64,000 bases of DNA from the NCBI RefSeq assembly GCF_003116835.1, contig NZ_BFFO01000001.1, positions 124,001 through 188,000 on the forward strand. Direction: 5' to 3'. Positions 16,844 to 27,230 of this stretch are shown piece after piece. Source of the stretch: Lactococcus termiticola (GTDB taxonomy: Bacteria > Bacillota > Bacilli > Lactobacillales > Streptococcaceae). A program made the position numbers and the translations under genes. Below the pieces are notes generated by a model. That model saw only the letters and a list, made by a program, of their open reading frames with translations, was not told where the DNA came from and searched no databases. Every line of letters starts with the position of its first letter. Within the stretch, counting starts at the first letter, position 1.

Positions 16844-17866
16844 CTACTCCTTCTCCGCCTTCTCCGTCTCCTTGGCAAACTTCTGAGCCACAGCCTCCAG
16901 AGCTAGTGTTTCCTCATCGCCGATATAATTCTCATCGTTGATTTCATCGAGGTTGACAAACATCTGGATGTGTCCTTTGAGATTGTCGAATTTGACGGGG
17001 GTCTTGCCACCGTATTCGCCGTCGAGGTTGATTAGGAGGGGATGCTCGCTGTTGACCGGCTCAATTTCGATCGAGCTGGACTTGATGTATTCGACGTTGA
17101 CATCGTCCATGTGCTTGCCTGAGCCATTGACCACCATGGCAAGAAGGGCCATGAGCTCAAAGAAGTTGTCGGTCTTGACCAAGATCAGCGTAAAAAGGCC
17201 GTCGTCAAGCTGGGCATCTGGGGCAATCTTTTCAAAACCACCGACCGAGTTGGTCAGGGCTGCAAAAAACATAGAAATATCGCCCTCAAAAACGCCCTGG
17301 TCATGGTAGACCTTGACCGGAGCACACTTCATCCGTGGCAGGAGCTCGGCCCCCTTGCTGAGGTAGGCCAGGTAGCCAAAGGCCGTCTTCAAGTGGCTCG
17401 GCACGCTGTAAGTCAACTCAGTCAGGGCACCGCCTGCTGCAATGTTGATAAAATAAGTGCTCTTGTGGTCTGCCGTCGTCGCAAGACCGACATCAATATT
17501 GAGAAACTGTTCTTTTCCGATAATGGAAACAGCCTCCAGAGGCTTATTGCGGGGGATTTTCAGGGCCCGGGCAAAGTCGTTGGTCGTACCAACCGGCACA
17601 ATAGCCAGCATGGGCCGCTTCTCATAGGGCGAAATCCCGTTGACCACCTCATTGATGGTGCCATCGCCACCAGCGACCACAATCAGGTCAAAGCCAGATT
17701 CACTGGCCCGGGCTGCTTCACGCTCTGCTGACTTCTCCTCCGGCGTGGTCTGAAAGGCCGAAGCCTCGTAGCCAAAGCCTTCGAGCTTGTCGAGGATGTC
17801 AGCAATAAAACGCTTGATGATCTCCTGGCCACTGGTAGGGTTATAGATAAAACGAGCTTTTTTCAT
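16844..17866 (-). CDS. dgkB: Diacylglycerol/lipid kinase (DgkB/YegS family)
   Basis: A 340-residue DAGK-catalytic protein, with ARFIYNPTSGQE at the start, the nucleotide-binding GGDGTINEVVNG (about 66-77) and VPVGTTNDFARAL. In Gram-positives DgkB returns diacylglycerol released during lipoteichoic acid synthesis to phosphatidic acid. Start chosen at 17866, where AAGGAG is 8 nt upstream; the ATG 6 nt earlier is too close to it. It follows ligA by 12 nt and is probably cotranscribed. The C-terminus is rich in Glu and Lys. Confidence 0.9.
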   Translation of the reverse strand: MKKARFIYNPTSGQEIIKRFIADILDKLEGFGYEASAFQTTPEEKSAEREAARASESGFDLIVVAGGDGTINEVVNGISPYEKRPMLAIVPVGTTNDFARALKIPRNKPLEAVSIIGKEQFLNIDVGLATTADHKSTYFINIAAGGALTELTYSVPSHLKTAFGYLAYLSKGAELLPRMKCAPVKVYHDQGVFEGDISMFFAALTNSVGGFEKIAPDAQLDDGLFTLILVKTDNFFELMALLAMVVNGSGKHMDDVNVEYIKSSSIEIEPVNSEHPLLINLDGEYGGKTPVKFDNLKGHIQMFVNLDEINDENYIGDEETLALEAVAQKFAKETEKAEKE

Positions 17867-17878
17867 GAACATTGCTCC

Positions 17879-19855
<1,977 letters not shown>

Positions 19856-19883
19856 TCATATTCTTTAATGATTTTTGGGGAAG

Positions 19884-19907
19884 AAAAAAGCCCTATCTTC
19901 TAAGGGC
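19884..19907 (-). terminator. Minus-strand terminator upstream of ligA
   Basis: GCCCTTAGAAGATAGGGC followed by six T on the minus strand. It would end minus-strand transcripts arriving from the toxin-antitoxin locus. Confidence 0.6.
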
Positions 19908-19925
19908 TGATAAAGATTTTTCTGC

Positions 19926-19931
19926 TATAAT
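19926..19931 (+). promoter_or_regulatory. Toxin-gene promoter (-10)
   Basis: Extended -10 TGC-TATAAT on the plus strand, about 75 nt before the hydrophobic peptide; GGAGG follows at 19966-19970. Confidence 0.5.
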
Positions 19932-20006
19932 GCTGGCGTAGAAGTTGAAGGACGCTAGCCTGATTGGAGGTGATGCTTATGAGGAATAAGCCAGACCTCA
20001 GAAAAC

Positions 20007-20106
20007 ATGAAAGGCGAAAACTTTGTCAGTTTTTGAGACCTTGACCCTGATGATTGCATTTGCAACTCTCATGATTTTGGTCATAGATAAAAAGGATAAA
20101 AAATAA
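20007..20106 (+). pseudogene. Decayed type I (holin-like) toxin peptide
   Basis: The frame beginning at ATG 20007 reads MKGENFVSF and stops. If one T is removed from the five-T run at 20030-20034 it continues ETLTLMIAFATLMILVIDKK and ends in KDKK at 20106, the pattern of the small 'holin-like' type I toxins of lactic acid bacteria: a short hydrophobic helix and a lysine-rich tail. An alternative ATG at 19979 has the better Shine-Dalgarno (GGAGG) but its frame also stops. Downstream come a terminator hairpin and a convergent minus-strand promoter, as in par/Fst-like loci. It may be truly inactivated, frameshift-read or a sequencing error. Confidence 0.6.
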
Positions 20107-20207
20107 CCGTCCACTTTAGCCCGTTGGCGGTTATTTTAACTTAAAACAAAGGCTACCGTTCTTAAAACGGCTATACTGGAGGTTGCTCATTCGCATCCTC
20201 CTTTTAT
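20100..20207 (-). ncRNA. Putative antitoxin RNA, convergent to the toxin
   Basis: A good minus-strand promoter (TTGAAT, 17 bp, TAAAAT) would start an RNA near 20207. That RNA crosses the hairpin CCGTT-TTAAG-AACGG and the 3' part of the toxin message. The sequence GGCTACCGTT...AACGGCTATACTGGAGG is typical of this region in lactic-acid-bacterial holin-like toxin loci. The ends are inferred. Confidence 0.45.
20102..20139 (+). terminator. Toxin-locus terminator hairpin
   Basis: AATAACCG(T)CC (20102-20112) pairs with GGCGGTTATT (20126-20135), followed by TT; overlaps the toxin stop codon. Confidence 0.6.
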
Positions 20208-20213
20208 AATCTT

Positions 20214-20242
20214 ATTTTAACAGATTTGAAGAGGGGATTCAA
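20214..20242 (-). promoter_or_regulatory. Antitoxin RNA promoter
   Basis: TTGAAT (20237-20242), 17-bp spacer, TAAAAT (20214-20219) on the minus strand. Confidence 0.6.
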
Positions 20243-20343
20243 ATGATACTTTTTATTCTTCGACGATTTTAATCATAGCTTAAATTCTTTAGCTTTTCTG
20301 ATATAATGAATATATCAAAAAAACTAAAATAGGAGTAACCATC

Positions 20344-21405
20344 ATGGAAATCGAAAAATTAAGGGATGACCTCAAAAGCCTTGCAAAACGGGTGAATGAC
20401 TTAGAAGCGAACATTCAAAACGAAGAACAGACTAAGAATGCCTTTATCATGCCTTTCTTCCAAGCTCTTGGCTACGATGTATTCAACCCTATTGAATTTA
20501 TCCCTGAATACACCGCTGATGTAGGAATTAAAAAAGGAGAAAAAGTCGATTATGCGGTCGCCTTTGAAGGAAAACCTGCCATCCTGATTGAATGTAAGTC
20601 AATCACAGAAAATCTCGATAATCATGATTCTCAGCTTTTCAGATACTTTAGTACAACTGATGCAAAGTTTGGTATTTTAACCAATGGTAAAGAGTACCGA
20701 TTCTACACAGATCTTGATGCTCCAAATAAGATGGACAGCGTGCCTTTCCTCAAAGTTGAGCTAGGAGCCATCAAGGACAGCCAATTTGCAGAGATTGCAA
20801 AATTCCACAAGGACAATTTTGACGTAGAAACTATCACTTCATCTGCTTCTGAGCTCAAGTATCTCAATGCTTTCAAGGATTTCCTCGCTTCTAATTTAGC
20901 AACACCGTCAGAGCAATTCGTAGAATTCGCTGCCAAGCAAATCTATAACGGTAGGATTACTTCAACTGTAAAACAAAGTTTCATCCCAATTATCACTAAA
21001 GGCTTCAATCAATTTGTCGCTGAACGTGTTAATGAAAAGCTGAACGCTGCACTTAATACCAACTCCAATGTTCAAGCCGAGGAGTCCACAGTTGAGGCAG
21101 AAGAGCCAAACAGCAAGGACGACAGCAAAATCATTACAACACCTGAAGAACTCGAAACCTACACAGTTGTCAAAATGCTTGTTAAGGATAACATAGAGCC
21201 AGAACGTGTCTTCTATCGTGATAATCGAAGCTATTTCAACGTTCTCCTCGATGATAATAATCGTAAGTGGATTCTCCGCTTCTGGGAGTCCACAAATAAA
21301 AGCACGATTGAAATTCGTGATTTTGGGAAGTTTGACATCCAGACTCCACTTGATATTACAACTTATGCCGAACAGTTGAAAGAGACGATCGAAAAGTATA
21401 AATAA
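20344..21405 (+). CDS. Type I restriction HsdR-N-like PD-(D/E)XK nuclease, stand-alone
   Basis: A 353-residue protein. A short coiled coil (about 1-30) leads into a nuclease fold like the N-terminal part of HsdR: TKNAFIMPFFQALGYDVFNP, then VDYAV (Asp69) and ILIECKS (Glu83, Lys85), which supply the D...ExK catalytic set. The C-terminal part (about 265-353) is a separate domain after an acidic linker. There is no helicase, methylase or specificity gene nearby, so it is a solo protein of the type often labelled restriction endonuclease-like; true function is unknown. Its composition is more AT-rich than its neighbours and it lies beside a decayed toxin-antitoxin locus, which suggests acquisition. 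GGAG 8 nt before the ATG serves as ribosome binding site. Confidence 0.75.
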   Translation: MEIEKLRDDLKSLAKRVNDLEANIQNEEQTKNAFIMPFFQALGYDVFNPIEFIPEYTADVGIKKGEKVDYAVAFEGKPAILIECKSITENLDNHDSQLFRYFSTTDAKFGILTNGKEYRFYTDLDAPNKMDSVPFLKVELGAIKDSQFAEIAKFHKDNFDVETITSSASELKYLNAFKDFLASNLATPSEQFVEFAAKQIYNGRITSTVKQSFIPIITKGFNQFVAERVNEKLNAALNTNSNVQAEESTVEAEEPNSKDDSKIITTPEELETYTVVKMLVKDNIEPERVFYRDNRSYFNVLLDDNNRKWILRFWESTNKSTIEIRDFGKFDIQTPLDITTYAEQLKETIEKYK

Positions 21406-21550
21406 TTGCTTGGCACTTGGCTCTTACACTAATAACTGGTTGATGTCATCAAAAAGGATATTTTCTGGAACCTAGCGACTTTGTCTATAGCCTAAACTAT
21501 TTTCTCGGCTCCCCCCCCTTTTATACCATATCGTCTAAATCAGAGCACTT

Positions 21551-21577
21551 AAAAACCGCAATCTTATGCGGTTTTTT
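21551..21577. terminator. Bidirectional terminator after groEL and the nuclease gene
   Basis: AAAAACCGCA-ATCTTA-TGCGGTTTTTT. Confidence 0.8.
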
Positions 21578-21586
21578 CTATATATG

Positions 21587-23224
<1,638 letters not shown>

Positions 23225-23255
23225 TTACTGACTATTTTTATCTATGCTTTATTCT

Positions 23256-23540
23256 CTATTCAATAATCGCAAGAATATCACTGTCTTTGACGATTAAGAC
23301 TTCTTCATCATCCAGAGCCACGCTGGCTCCTGAAAACTTCTCGAAGATGACCTTGTCGCCAACTTTTACAGCGGGCTCAATCAACTTGCCGTGGTTGGTC
23401 ATTCGTCCTGGACCAACTGCGAGAACTTCAGCAGTCTGGGGCTTTTCCTGAGCAGCAGATGCCAGGACAATCCCACCTTGCGTTTTTTCTTCTTCCTTTG
23501 TCACGCGAAGCACCACGCGATTATCTAAGGGTTTCAACAT
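23256..23540 (-). CDS. groES: Co-chaperonin GroES (10 kDa)
   Basis: A 94-residue GroES: LKPLDNRVVLRVTKEEEKTQGGIVLASAAQEKPQ (first 20 residues contain the core strand) with the flexible mobile loop GGIVL, and the C-terminal VLIVKDSDILAIIE. It caps the GroEL ring. GGAGG precedes the ATG. It is controlled by a promoter overlapping a CIRCE operator. Confidence 0.97.
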   Translation of the reverse strand: MLKPLDNRVVLRVTKEEEKTQGGIVLASAAQEKPQTAEVLAVGPGRMTNHGKLIEPAVKVGDKVIFEKFSGASVALDDEEVLIVKDSDILAIIE

Positions 23541-23567
23541 TGTGAATAGCCTCCATATTTTTATTTT

Positions 23568-23594
23568 TTAGCACTCAATAAGTTCGAGTGCTAA
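23568..23594. promoter_or_regulatory. CIRCE operator (HrcA site)
   Basis: TTAGCACTC-N9-GAGTGCTAA, a perfect match to the consensus inverted repeat, between the groES promoter and the gene. Confidence 0.97.
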
Positions 23595-23605
23595 TCACAA
23601 TTTCT

Positions 23606-23634
23606 ATTTTAACCCGAAGGTCAAAAATAGTCAA
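23606..23634 (-). promoter_or_regulatory. groESL promoter
   Basis: TTGACT (23629-23634), 17-bp spacer, TAAAAT (23606-23611) on the minus strand. Confidence 0.85.
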
Positions 23635-23644
23635 GGAATAATGA

Positions 23645-24040
23645 CTAAAAGGGCAAATCTTCTCCGTCCAAAATCATCTCTTCTGCATCCATTGGCCGTT
23701 GATTCTCCCTCTGGGCAATCACAGACCGGCTTTCCAGCAGGTCATAGTTGCTGACGACAAGCTCGACAATCCGTCGCTTTTGCTCAAATTTATCCGTATA
23801 AGAACGGGTCCGGATTTCCCCCTCTAGGGCGACCAGAGCTCCTTTTTTGGCATAGACAGCAAAGTTTTCAGCTAAGCGGCCCCAAAAAACCGTATTGATA
23901 AAGTCGGCCTCCCGCTCGCCTTCGCCGTTTTTGTAGCGACGTTTGACAGCGATGGTCATCCTGACTAGACTTTTTTCCTTGGGCGTTTTGACCAGCTCTG
24001 GCTGGGCAACAAGTCTTCCTATAATCATGGCAATATTCAT
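23645..24040 (-). CDS. ssbB: Single-stranded DNA-binding protein, short competence type (SsbB)
   Basis: A 131-residue OB-fold SSB (MNIAMIIGRLVAQPELVKT...) with the acidic C-terminal tip EDLPF that binds partner proteins. The short length and lack of a long Gly/Gln linker fit SsbB, which protects incoming DNA during transformation in streptococci, rather than the essential SsbA. ATG 24040 is supported by AGGAGG 6 nt upstream; the longer open frame is not used. A ComX-type box (TTCGCATA) lies 18 nt upstream. It is the last gene after ytpR but is separated from it by a terminator. Confidence 0.88.
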   Translation of the reverse strand: MNIAMIIGRLVAQPELVKTPKEKSLVRMTIAVKRRYKNGEGEREADFINTVFWGRLAENFAVYAKKGALVALEGEIRTRSYTDKFEQKRRIVELVVSNYDLLESRSVIAQRENQRPMDAEEMILDGEDLPF

Positions 24041-24058
24041 AAGACACCTCCTGAAGAC

Positions 24059-24066
24059 TATGCGAA
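24059..24066 (-). promoter_or_regulatory. Putative competence (ComX/SigX) box of ssbB
   Basis: TTCGCATA preceded by a T run (CTTCTTTT) on the minus strand; 6 of 8 match to the streptococcal cin-box TACGAATA. Position just upstream of the ssbB ribosome binding site fits a SigX promoter. Confidence 0.45.
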
Positions 24067-24092
24067 AAAAGAAGGCTGATGTCAATTTTTTT

Positions 24093-24128
24093 ATAAAAAA
24101 ACTTGCAAGCTCTGATGCTTACAAGTTT
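24093..24128 (-). terminator. Terminator after ytpR
   Basis: On the minus strand AAACTTGTAAGC-ATCAGA-GCTTGCAAGTTT runs into a T tract. Confidence 0.75.
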
Positions 24129-24139
24129 CATTATCATCA

Positions 24140-24763
24140 TTAAGCCATCCACATGCTCGCAGGCTCAAACTTTTGGCCAGCTTCAATGCTGTCAGAAAGT
24201 TCAATAATCCCACGGACTTCTGGAGAATTTGGCAGGGCCAGCTCACGGGCTGAGCAGAGCATGCCGTATGAGTCAACGCCTCTGAGTTTGCCTGGGAAAA
24301 TCAGGCTTCCAGAAGGCATCATGGCTCCAGGGAGAGCAGCAATGGTCTTCAGGCCCTGCTTGGCATTGGGAGCCCCGCAGACAATTTGGACGGGCTGATC
24401 CATACCGACTTCAACTTTGCAAATATGCAGGTGGTCGCTGTCTGGATGGTCTTCCATTTCAAGAATTTCTGCGACAACAAATTTAGGCTGACCATCATAG
24501 GCGAGTTCTTCTGTAAAGCCGGCAGACTTGATGGCCTGATTGACCATCGCCAGATCAGCCTCGGTCAGTTCGACCTGGCCGTCTCCGCTCAAGGCTGTCT
24601 CAAGCTTGGGCTCAAAGAGATTCCAGCCGACCGTCTCGCCATTGTCTTGGCGGAAGACCCGAGCGACATTGCCTTTTTTCTCAAAATCCACTGCTGTCCC
24701 TTCGTCATTTGCGACAATGAGCATGAGGACGTCTCCGACGTGTTTGTTATATGTAGCAATCAC
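24140..24763 (-). CDS. ytpR: YtpR family tRNA-binding-domain protein
   Basis: A 207-residue protein. An N-terminal segment (1-90) precedes an EMAP-II/Arc1p-like tRNA-binding OB domain (about 93-200), as at the N-terminus of PheT: FVVAEILEMEDHPDSDHLHICKV, IVCGAPN and KLRGVDSYGMLCSARELAL. Its biological role is not established. It follows the thioredoxin-like gene by 11 nt in a cluster conserved in streptococci and bacilli (ytpP-ytpR). Confidence 0.9.
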   Translation of the reverse strand: MIATYNKHVGDVLMLIVANDEGTAVDFEKKGNVARVFRQDNGETVGWNLFEPKLETALSGDGQVELTEADLAMVNQAIKSAGFTEELAYDGQPKFVVAEILEMEDHPDSDHLHICKVEVGMDQPVQIVCGAPNAKQGLKTIAALPGAMMPSGSLIFPGKLRGVDSYGMLCSARELALPNSPEVRGIIELSDSIEAGQKFEPASMWMA

Positions 24764-24774
24764 GATGGCACCCC

Positions 24775-25092
24775 TTATTTTGCTGTGGCAAGGAAGCTAT
24801 TGATTTCTTCCTTGGTCTTGCGGAGTTTGTTGACAAGGCGTGCTGTTTCCTTGCCATCTTCAAGGACGACAAAGCTAGGAATCCCCATGATGCCCCATTC
24901 GATAGCGACATCCATGTATTCGTCCCGGTCGACTTGGACAAAGTCAAATTCTGGATTCTCTGCCTCGATTTCTGGCATTTTTGGCTTGATAAAATTGCAG
25001 TCGCCACACCAGTCAGCTGTGAAGAAGTAGACCTTCTTACCTTCTGATTTGACAAGTTCTGACAGTGCTTCGATATTTTTTGGAATGATCAT
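24775..25092 (-). CDS. ytpP: Thioredoxin-like protein (YtpP type)
   Basis: A 105-residue thioredoxin fold with active site WCGDC (residues 28-32) in FFTADWCGDCNFIKPKMPEIE and the cis-proline motif GIPSFVV. CGDC instead of CGPC suggests a specialised disulfide reductase rather than housekeeping thioredoxin; related YtpP may act on bacillithiol-type or other substrates, but that is inference. It overlaps the upstream gene by 4 nt. Confidence 0.88.
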   Translation of the reverse strand: MIIPKNIEALSELVKSEGKKVYFFTADWCGDCNFIKPKMPEIEAENPEFDFVQVDRDEYMDVAIEWGIMGIPSFVVLEDGKETARLVNKLRKTKEEINSFLATAK

Positions 25093-25370
25093 AATTGTTC
25101 TCCTTTTTCAGTAATGACTAGGCTTTTGGGATTGATGCTCAGGTACTTGGTCTGGCCGTCAAGGACCAGTCCGGCTCTGAAGTCGCCGGTCTCATCCGGC
25201 TCATCATAGAGCCAGAGGGCTTGGATTTCGCCCTGGCTAAAACGCCTGCGAATCTCAGACAGCATCTCAGCGTCGAGAGCCTCCTCCAGGTCCTTGTAGC
25301 CATGATAGGCGACATGGGCCACCGCCGCCCCTGCGATCAGCCCAAGGCCCAGCTTCAATATTTTATTCAT
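25089..25370 (-). CDS. DUF4651 family small membrane-anchored protein
   Basis: A 93-residue protein with an N-terminal hydrophobic segment (about 5-22, LGLGLIAGAAVAHVAYHGY) followed by a soluble domain (EIQALWLYDEPDETGDFRAGLVLDG). The family is common in Streptococcaceae beside pepA and thioredoxin, with no known role. It is the first gene of the minus-strand cluster and divergent from pepA. Confidence 0.75.
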   Translation of the reverse strand: MNKILKLGLGLIAGAAVAHVAYHGYKDLEEALDAEMLSEIRRRFSQGEIQALWLYDEPDETGDFRAGLVLDGQTKYLSINPKSLVITEKGEQL

Positions 25371-25439
25371 ACACAGAATTTTATCATAATTTCTGCTATG
25401 ATAATAGTATTGATGCTTGTCATAGGAAGAAGGATTAAG

Positions 25440-26510
25440 ATGACATTATTTGACAAAATTAAAAAGTTGACAGAAATCCAGGCTAGTTCTGGCTTTGAGG
25501 GCCCTGTCCGGGACTATCTGAAGCAAGAAATGACAGCCATGGGCTACCAGCCTGAATTTGACGGCCTTGGAGGAATCTTTGTGACCAAGACTTCTCAGGT
25601 CGCTGATGCTCCAGTTGTGATGATTGCTGCCCATATGGACGAGGTTAGCTTTATGGTCTCTTCTATCAAGGCTGACGGAACCTTCCGTGTCGTTCCGCTC
25701 GGTGGTTGGAATCCTCTGGTTGTCTCTGGCCAGCGTTTTAGCCTCTTTAGTAGTCAGGCTGGCAAGAAGATTCCTGTCGTGACAGGCGGCCTGCCACCGC
25801 ATCTGTTGCGGGGAAGCAATGCCACGCCCGGCATGCCTGAGATTGGCCAGATTGTCTTTGATGCTGGCTTTGAGGATGCTGACGAGGCGGCGGCCTACGG
25901 TGTCGCTATCGGCGATCTGATTATTCCAGAAACGGAGACAATTTTGACCGCCAATGGCAAAAACGTCATCAGCAAGGCCTGGGACAACCGCTACGGCTGT
26001 CTGATGGTTCTGGAACTGCTTGATTATCTCAAAGATAAAGAACTGCCTGTAACCCTGGTCATCGGTGCCAATGTCCAGGAAGAGGTCGGCCTGCGGGGGG
26101 CCAAGGTCGCAACGACTAAATTTAAGCCTGAACTCTTCTTTGCCGTTGACTGCTCGCCTGCCTCTGATACCTTTGGCGACGATAATGGCAGGCTTGGAGC
26201 CGGCGTGACCATGCGGTATTTCGACCCTGGACACATCATGTTACCTGGCATGAAGGCCTTCTTGACAGATACTGCGACTGAAGCCAATGTCAAGACCCAG
26301 CCCTACATGGCCAAAGGTGGGACAGATGCCGGGGCTGCCCACCTGTCAAATGAGGGTGTGCCGTCGACCACGATTGGTGTATGTGCCCGATATATCCACA
26401 GCCATCAGACCATTTCGAGCCTCTCTGACTTTGATGAGGCCCAGAAGATGATTCGGGCAATTGTTGAGAAATTGGACCGGGCTAAAGTAGATAAGATTAA
26501 AAACTATTGA
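25440..26510 (+). CDS. pepA: Glutamyl aminopeptidase PepA (M42 family)
   Basis: A 356-residue metallopeptidase that removes N-terminal Glu/Asp from peptides, useful for growth on milk or plant proteins. M42 features: MIAAHMDEVSFMV (metal His/Asp), the conserved Asp in AWDNRYGC, QEEVGLRGA (catalytic Glu pair) and a late His in RYIHSH. Start chosen at 25440 (GAAGGA 5-6 nt upstream, MTLFDKIKKLTEIQ); the open frame extends further upstream without support. A weak terminator-like hairpin follows. Confidence 0.93.
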   Translation: MTLFDKIKKLTEIQASSGFEGPVRDYLKQEMTAMGYQPEFDGLGGIFVTKTSQVADAPVVMIAAHMDEVSFMVSSIKADGTFRVVPLGGWNPLVVSGQRFSLFSSQAGKKIPVVTGGLPPHLLRGSNATPGMPEIGQIVFDAGFEDADEAAAYGVAIGDLIIPETETILTANGKNVISKAWDNRYGCLMVLELLDYLKDKELPVTLVIGANVQEEVGLRGAKVATTKFKPELFFAVDCSPASDTFGDDNGRLGAGVTMRYFDPGHIMLPGMKAFLTDTATEANVKTQPYMAKGGTDAGAAHLSNEGVPSTTIGVCARYIHSHQTISSLSDFDEAQKMIRAIVEKLDRAKVDKIKNY

Positions 26511-26556
26511 TTAAAAAATGGCCCTTGCGGTCGTTTTTCTTACTTTCAATTTGTGA

Positions 26557-26562
26557 TATAAT
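26557..26562 (+). promoter_or_regulatory. PAP2-gene -10 box, leaderless type
   Basis: TGA-TATAAT, then GTTACA, then ATG. Confidence 0.6.
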
Positions 26563-26568
26563 GTTACA

Positions 26569-27222
26569 ATGCAAAATAAAAAATTCTATGTTCCTGCCCT
26601 GGTCAGTCTACTGCTTTTTATTCTCCTGACGCTGCTTGTCAAGGCAAACTATACACATTCCCCTATTCCTGGCTTTGACCCTGCCATCCAGAACTTCGGC
26701 TTTCAGATGCAGGGAAACGCCTTCCTGCTTGGGATTTCTGAGCTGATTGCGACGCTTCTTGGACCGAAAGGCGGTCTGGTCCTCTCTGTTCTTATCTTCC
26801 TAGTCCTCTTCTTTGCCTTTAGGAAAAGGGCTGAGGCCATCTGGTTTGCTGGCATTATCATCGTCGGAGTCGGCTTTAATACTGGCCTCAAAGTCCTTAT
26901 TGGCCGGGTCCGGCCGGACATCCACCGGATTCCTGCCTATGCCCACGAGCCGGGTATGAGCTTTGCCAGCGGGCATTCTCTCTTTGCGACCTTGATTTTT
27001 GGCTGTCTTTTCTTGATGCTTGCCCAGCATTTGAAAAGTAGGGCTGCTCAATGGCTGGCTGGCATCATTGCCCTGTTGTTTATTGGCCTAGCGATGTTCT
27101 CGCGGATTCTTCTTGGGGTTCATTATCCTTCAGATACGGTTGCCGGCTTCCTGTTGGGACTCTTCTTGATTTGCCTGAGCTATCCCGCTCTTAAAAACTA
27201 TCAAAAAAATCGTCTGCTTTGA
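26569..27222 (+). CDS. PAP2 family membrane phosphatase
   Basis: A 217-residue, six-TM lipid phosphatase. The three PAP2 signature motifs are present: KVLIGRVRPD (about 109-118), ASGHSLFA (about 133-140) and RILLGVHYPSD (about 178-188). Such enzymes dephosphorylate undecaprenyl pyrophosphate or phosphatidic acid at the outer membrane face; the exact substrate is open. ATG lies 6 nt after TGA-TATAAT with no ribosome binding site. Its last codons lie inside the terminator it shares with the convergent PBP gene. Confidence 0.88.
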   Translation: MQNKKFYVPALVSLLLFILLTLLVKANYTHSPIPGFDPAIQNFGFQMQGNAFLLGISELIATLLGPKGGLVLSVLIFLVLFFAFRKRAEAIWFAGIIIVGVGFNTGLKVLIGRVRPDIHRIPAYAHEPGMSFASGHSLFATLIFGCLFLMLAQHLKSRAAQWLAGIIALLFIGLAMFSRILLGVHYPSDTVAGFLLGLFLICLSYPALKNYQKNRLL

Positions 27223-27230
27223 CGATTTTT
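27206..27230. terminator. Shared terminator of PAP2 gene and pbp1b
   Basis: AAAAATCGTC-TGCTTT-GACGATTTTT. The stem contains the last PAP2 codons and its stop, and abuts the pbp stop at 27229. Confidence 0.8.

Noticed and set aside
21505-21520. Eight-C tract as a phase-variation switch
   Set aside because: It lies outside any gene and about 20 bp from no visible promoter; mentioned only as an oddity.
24768-25055. Alternative frames over the thioredoxin gene
   Set aside because: Only the 25092 frame has the WCGDC and cis-proline motifs and the 4-nt overlap with its upstream neighbour.
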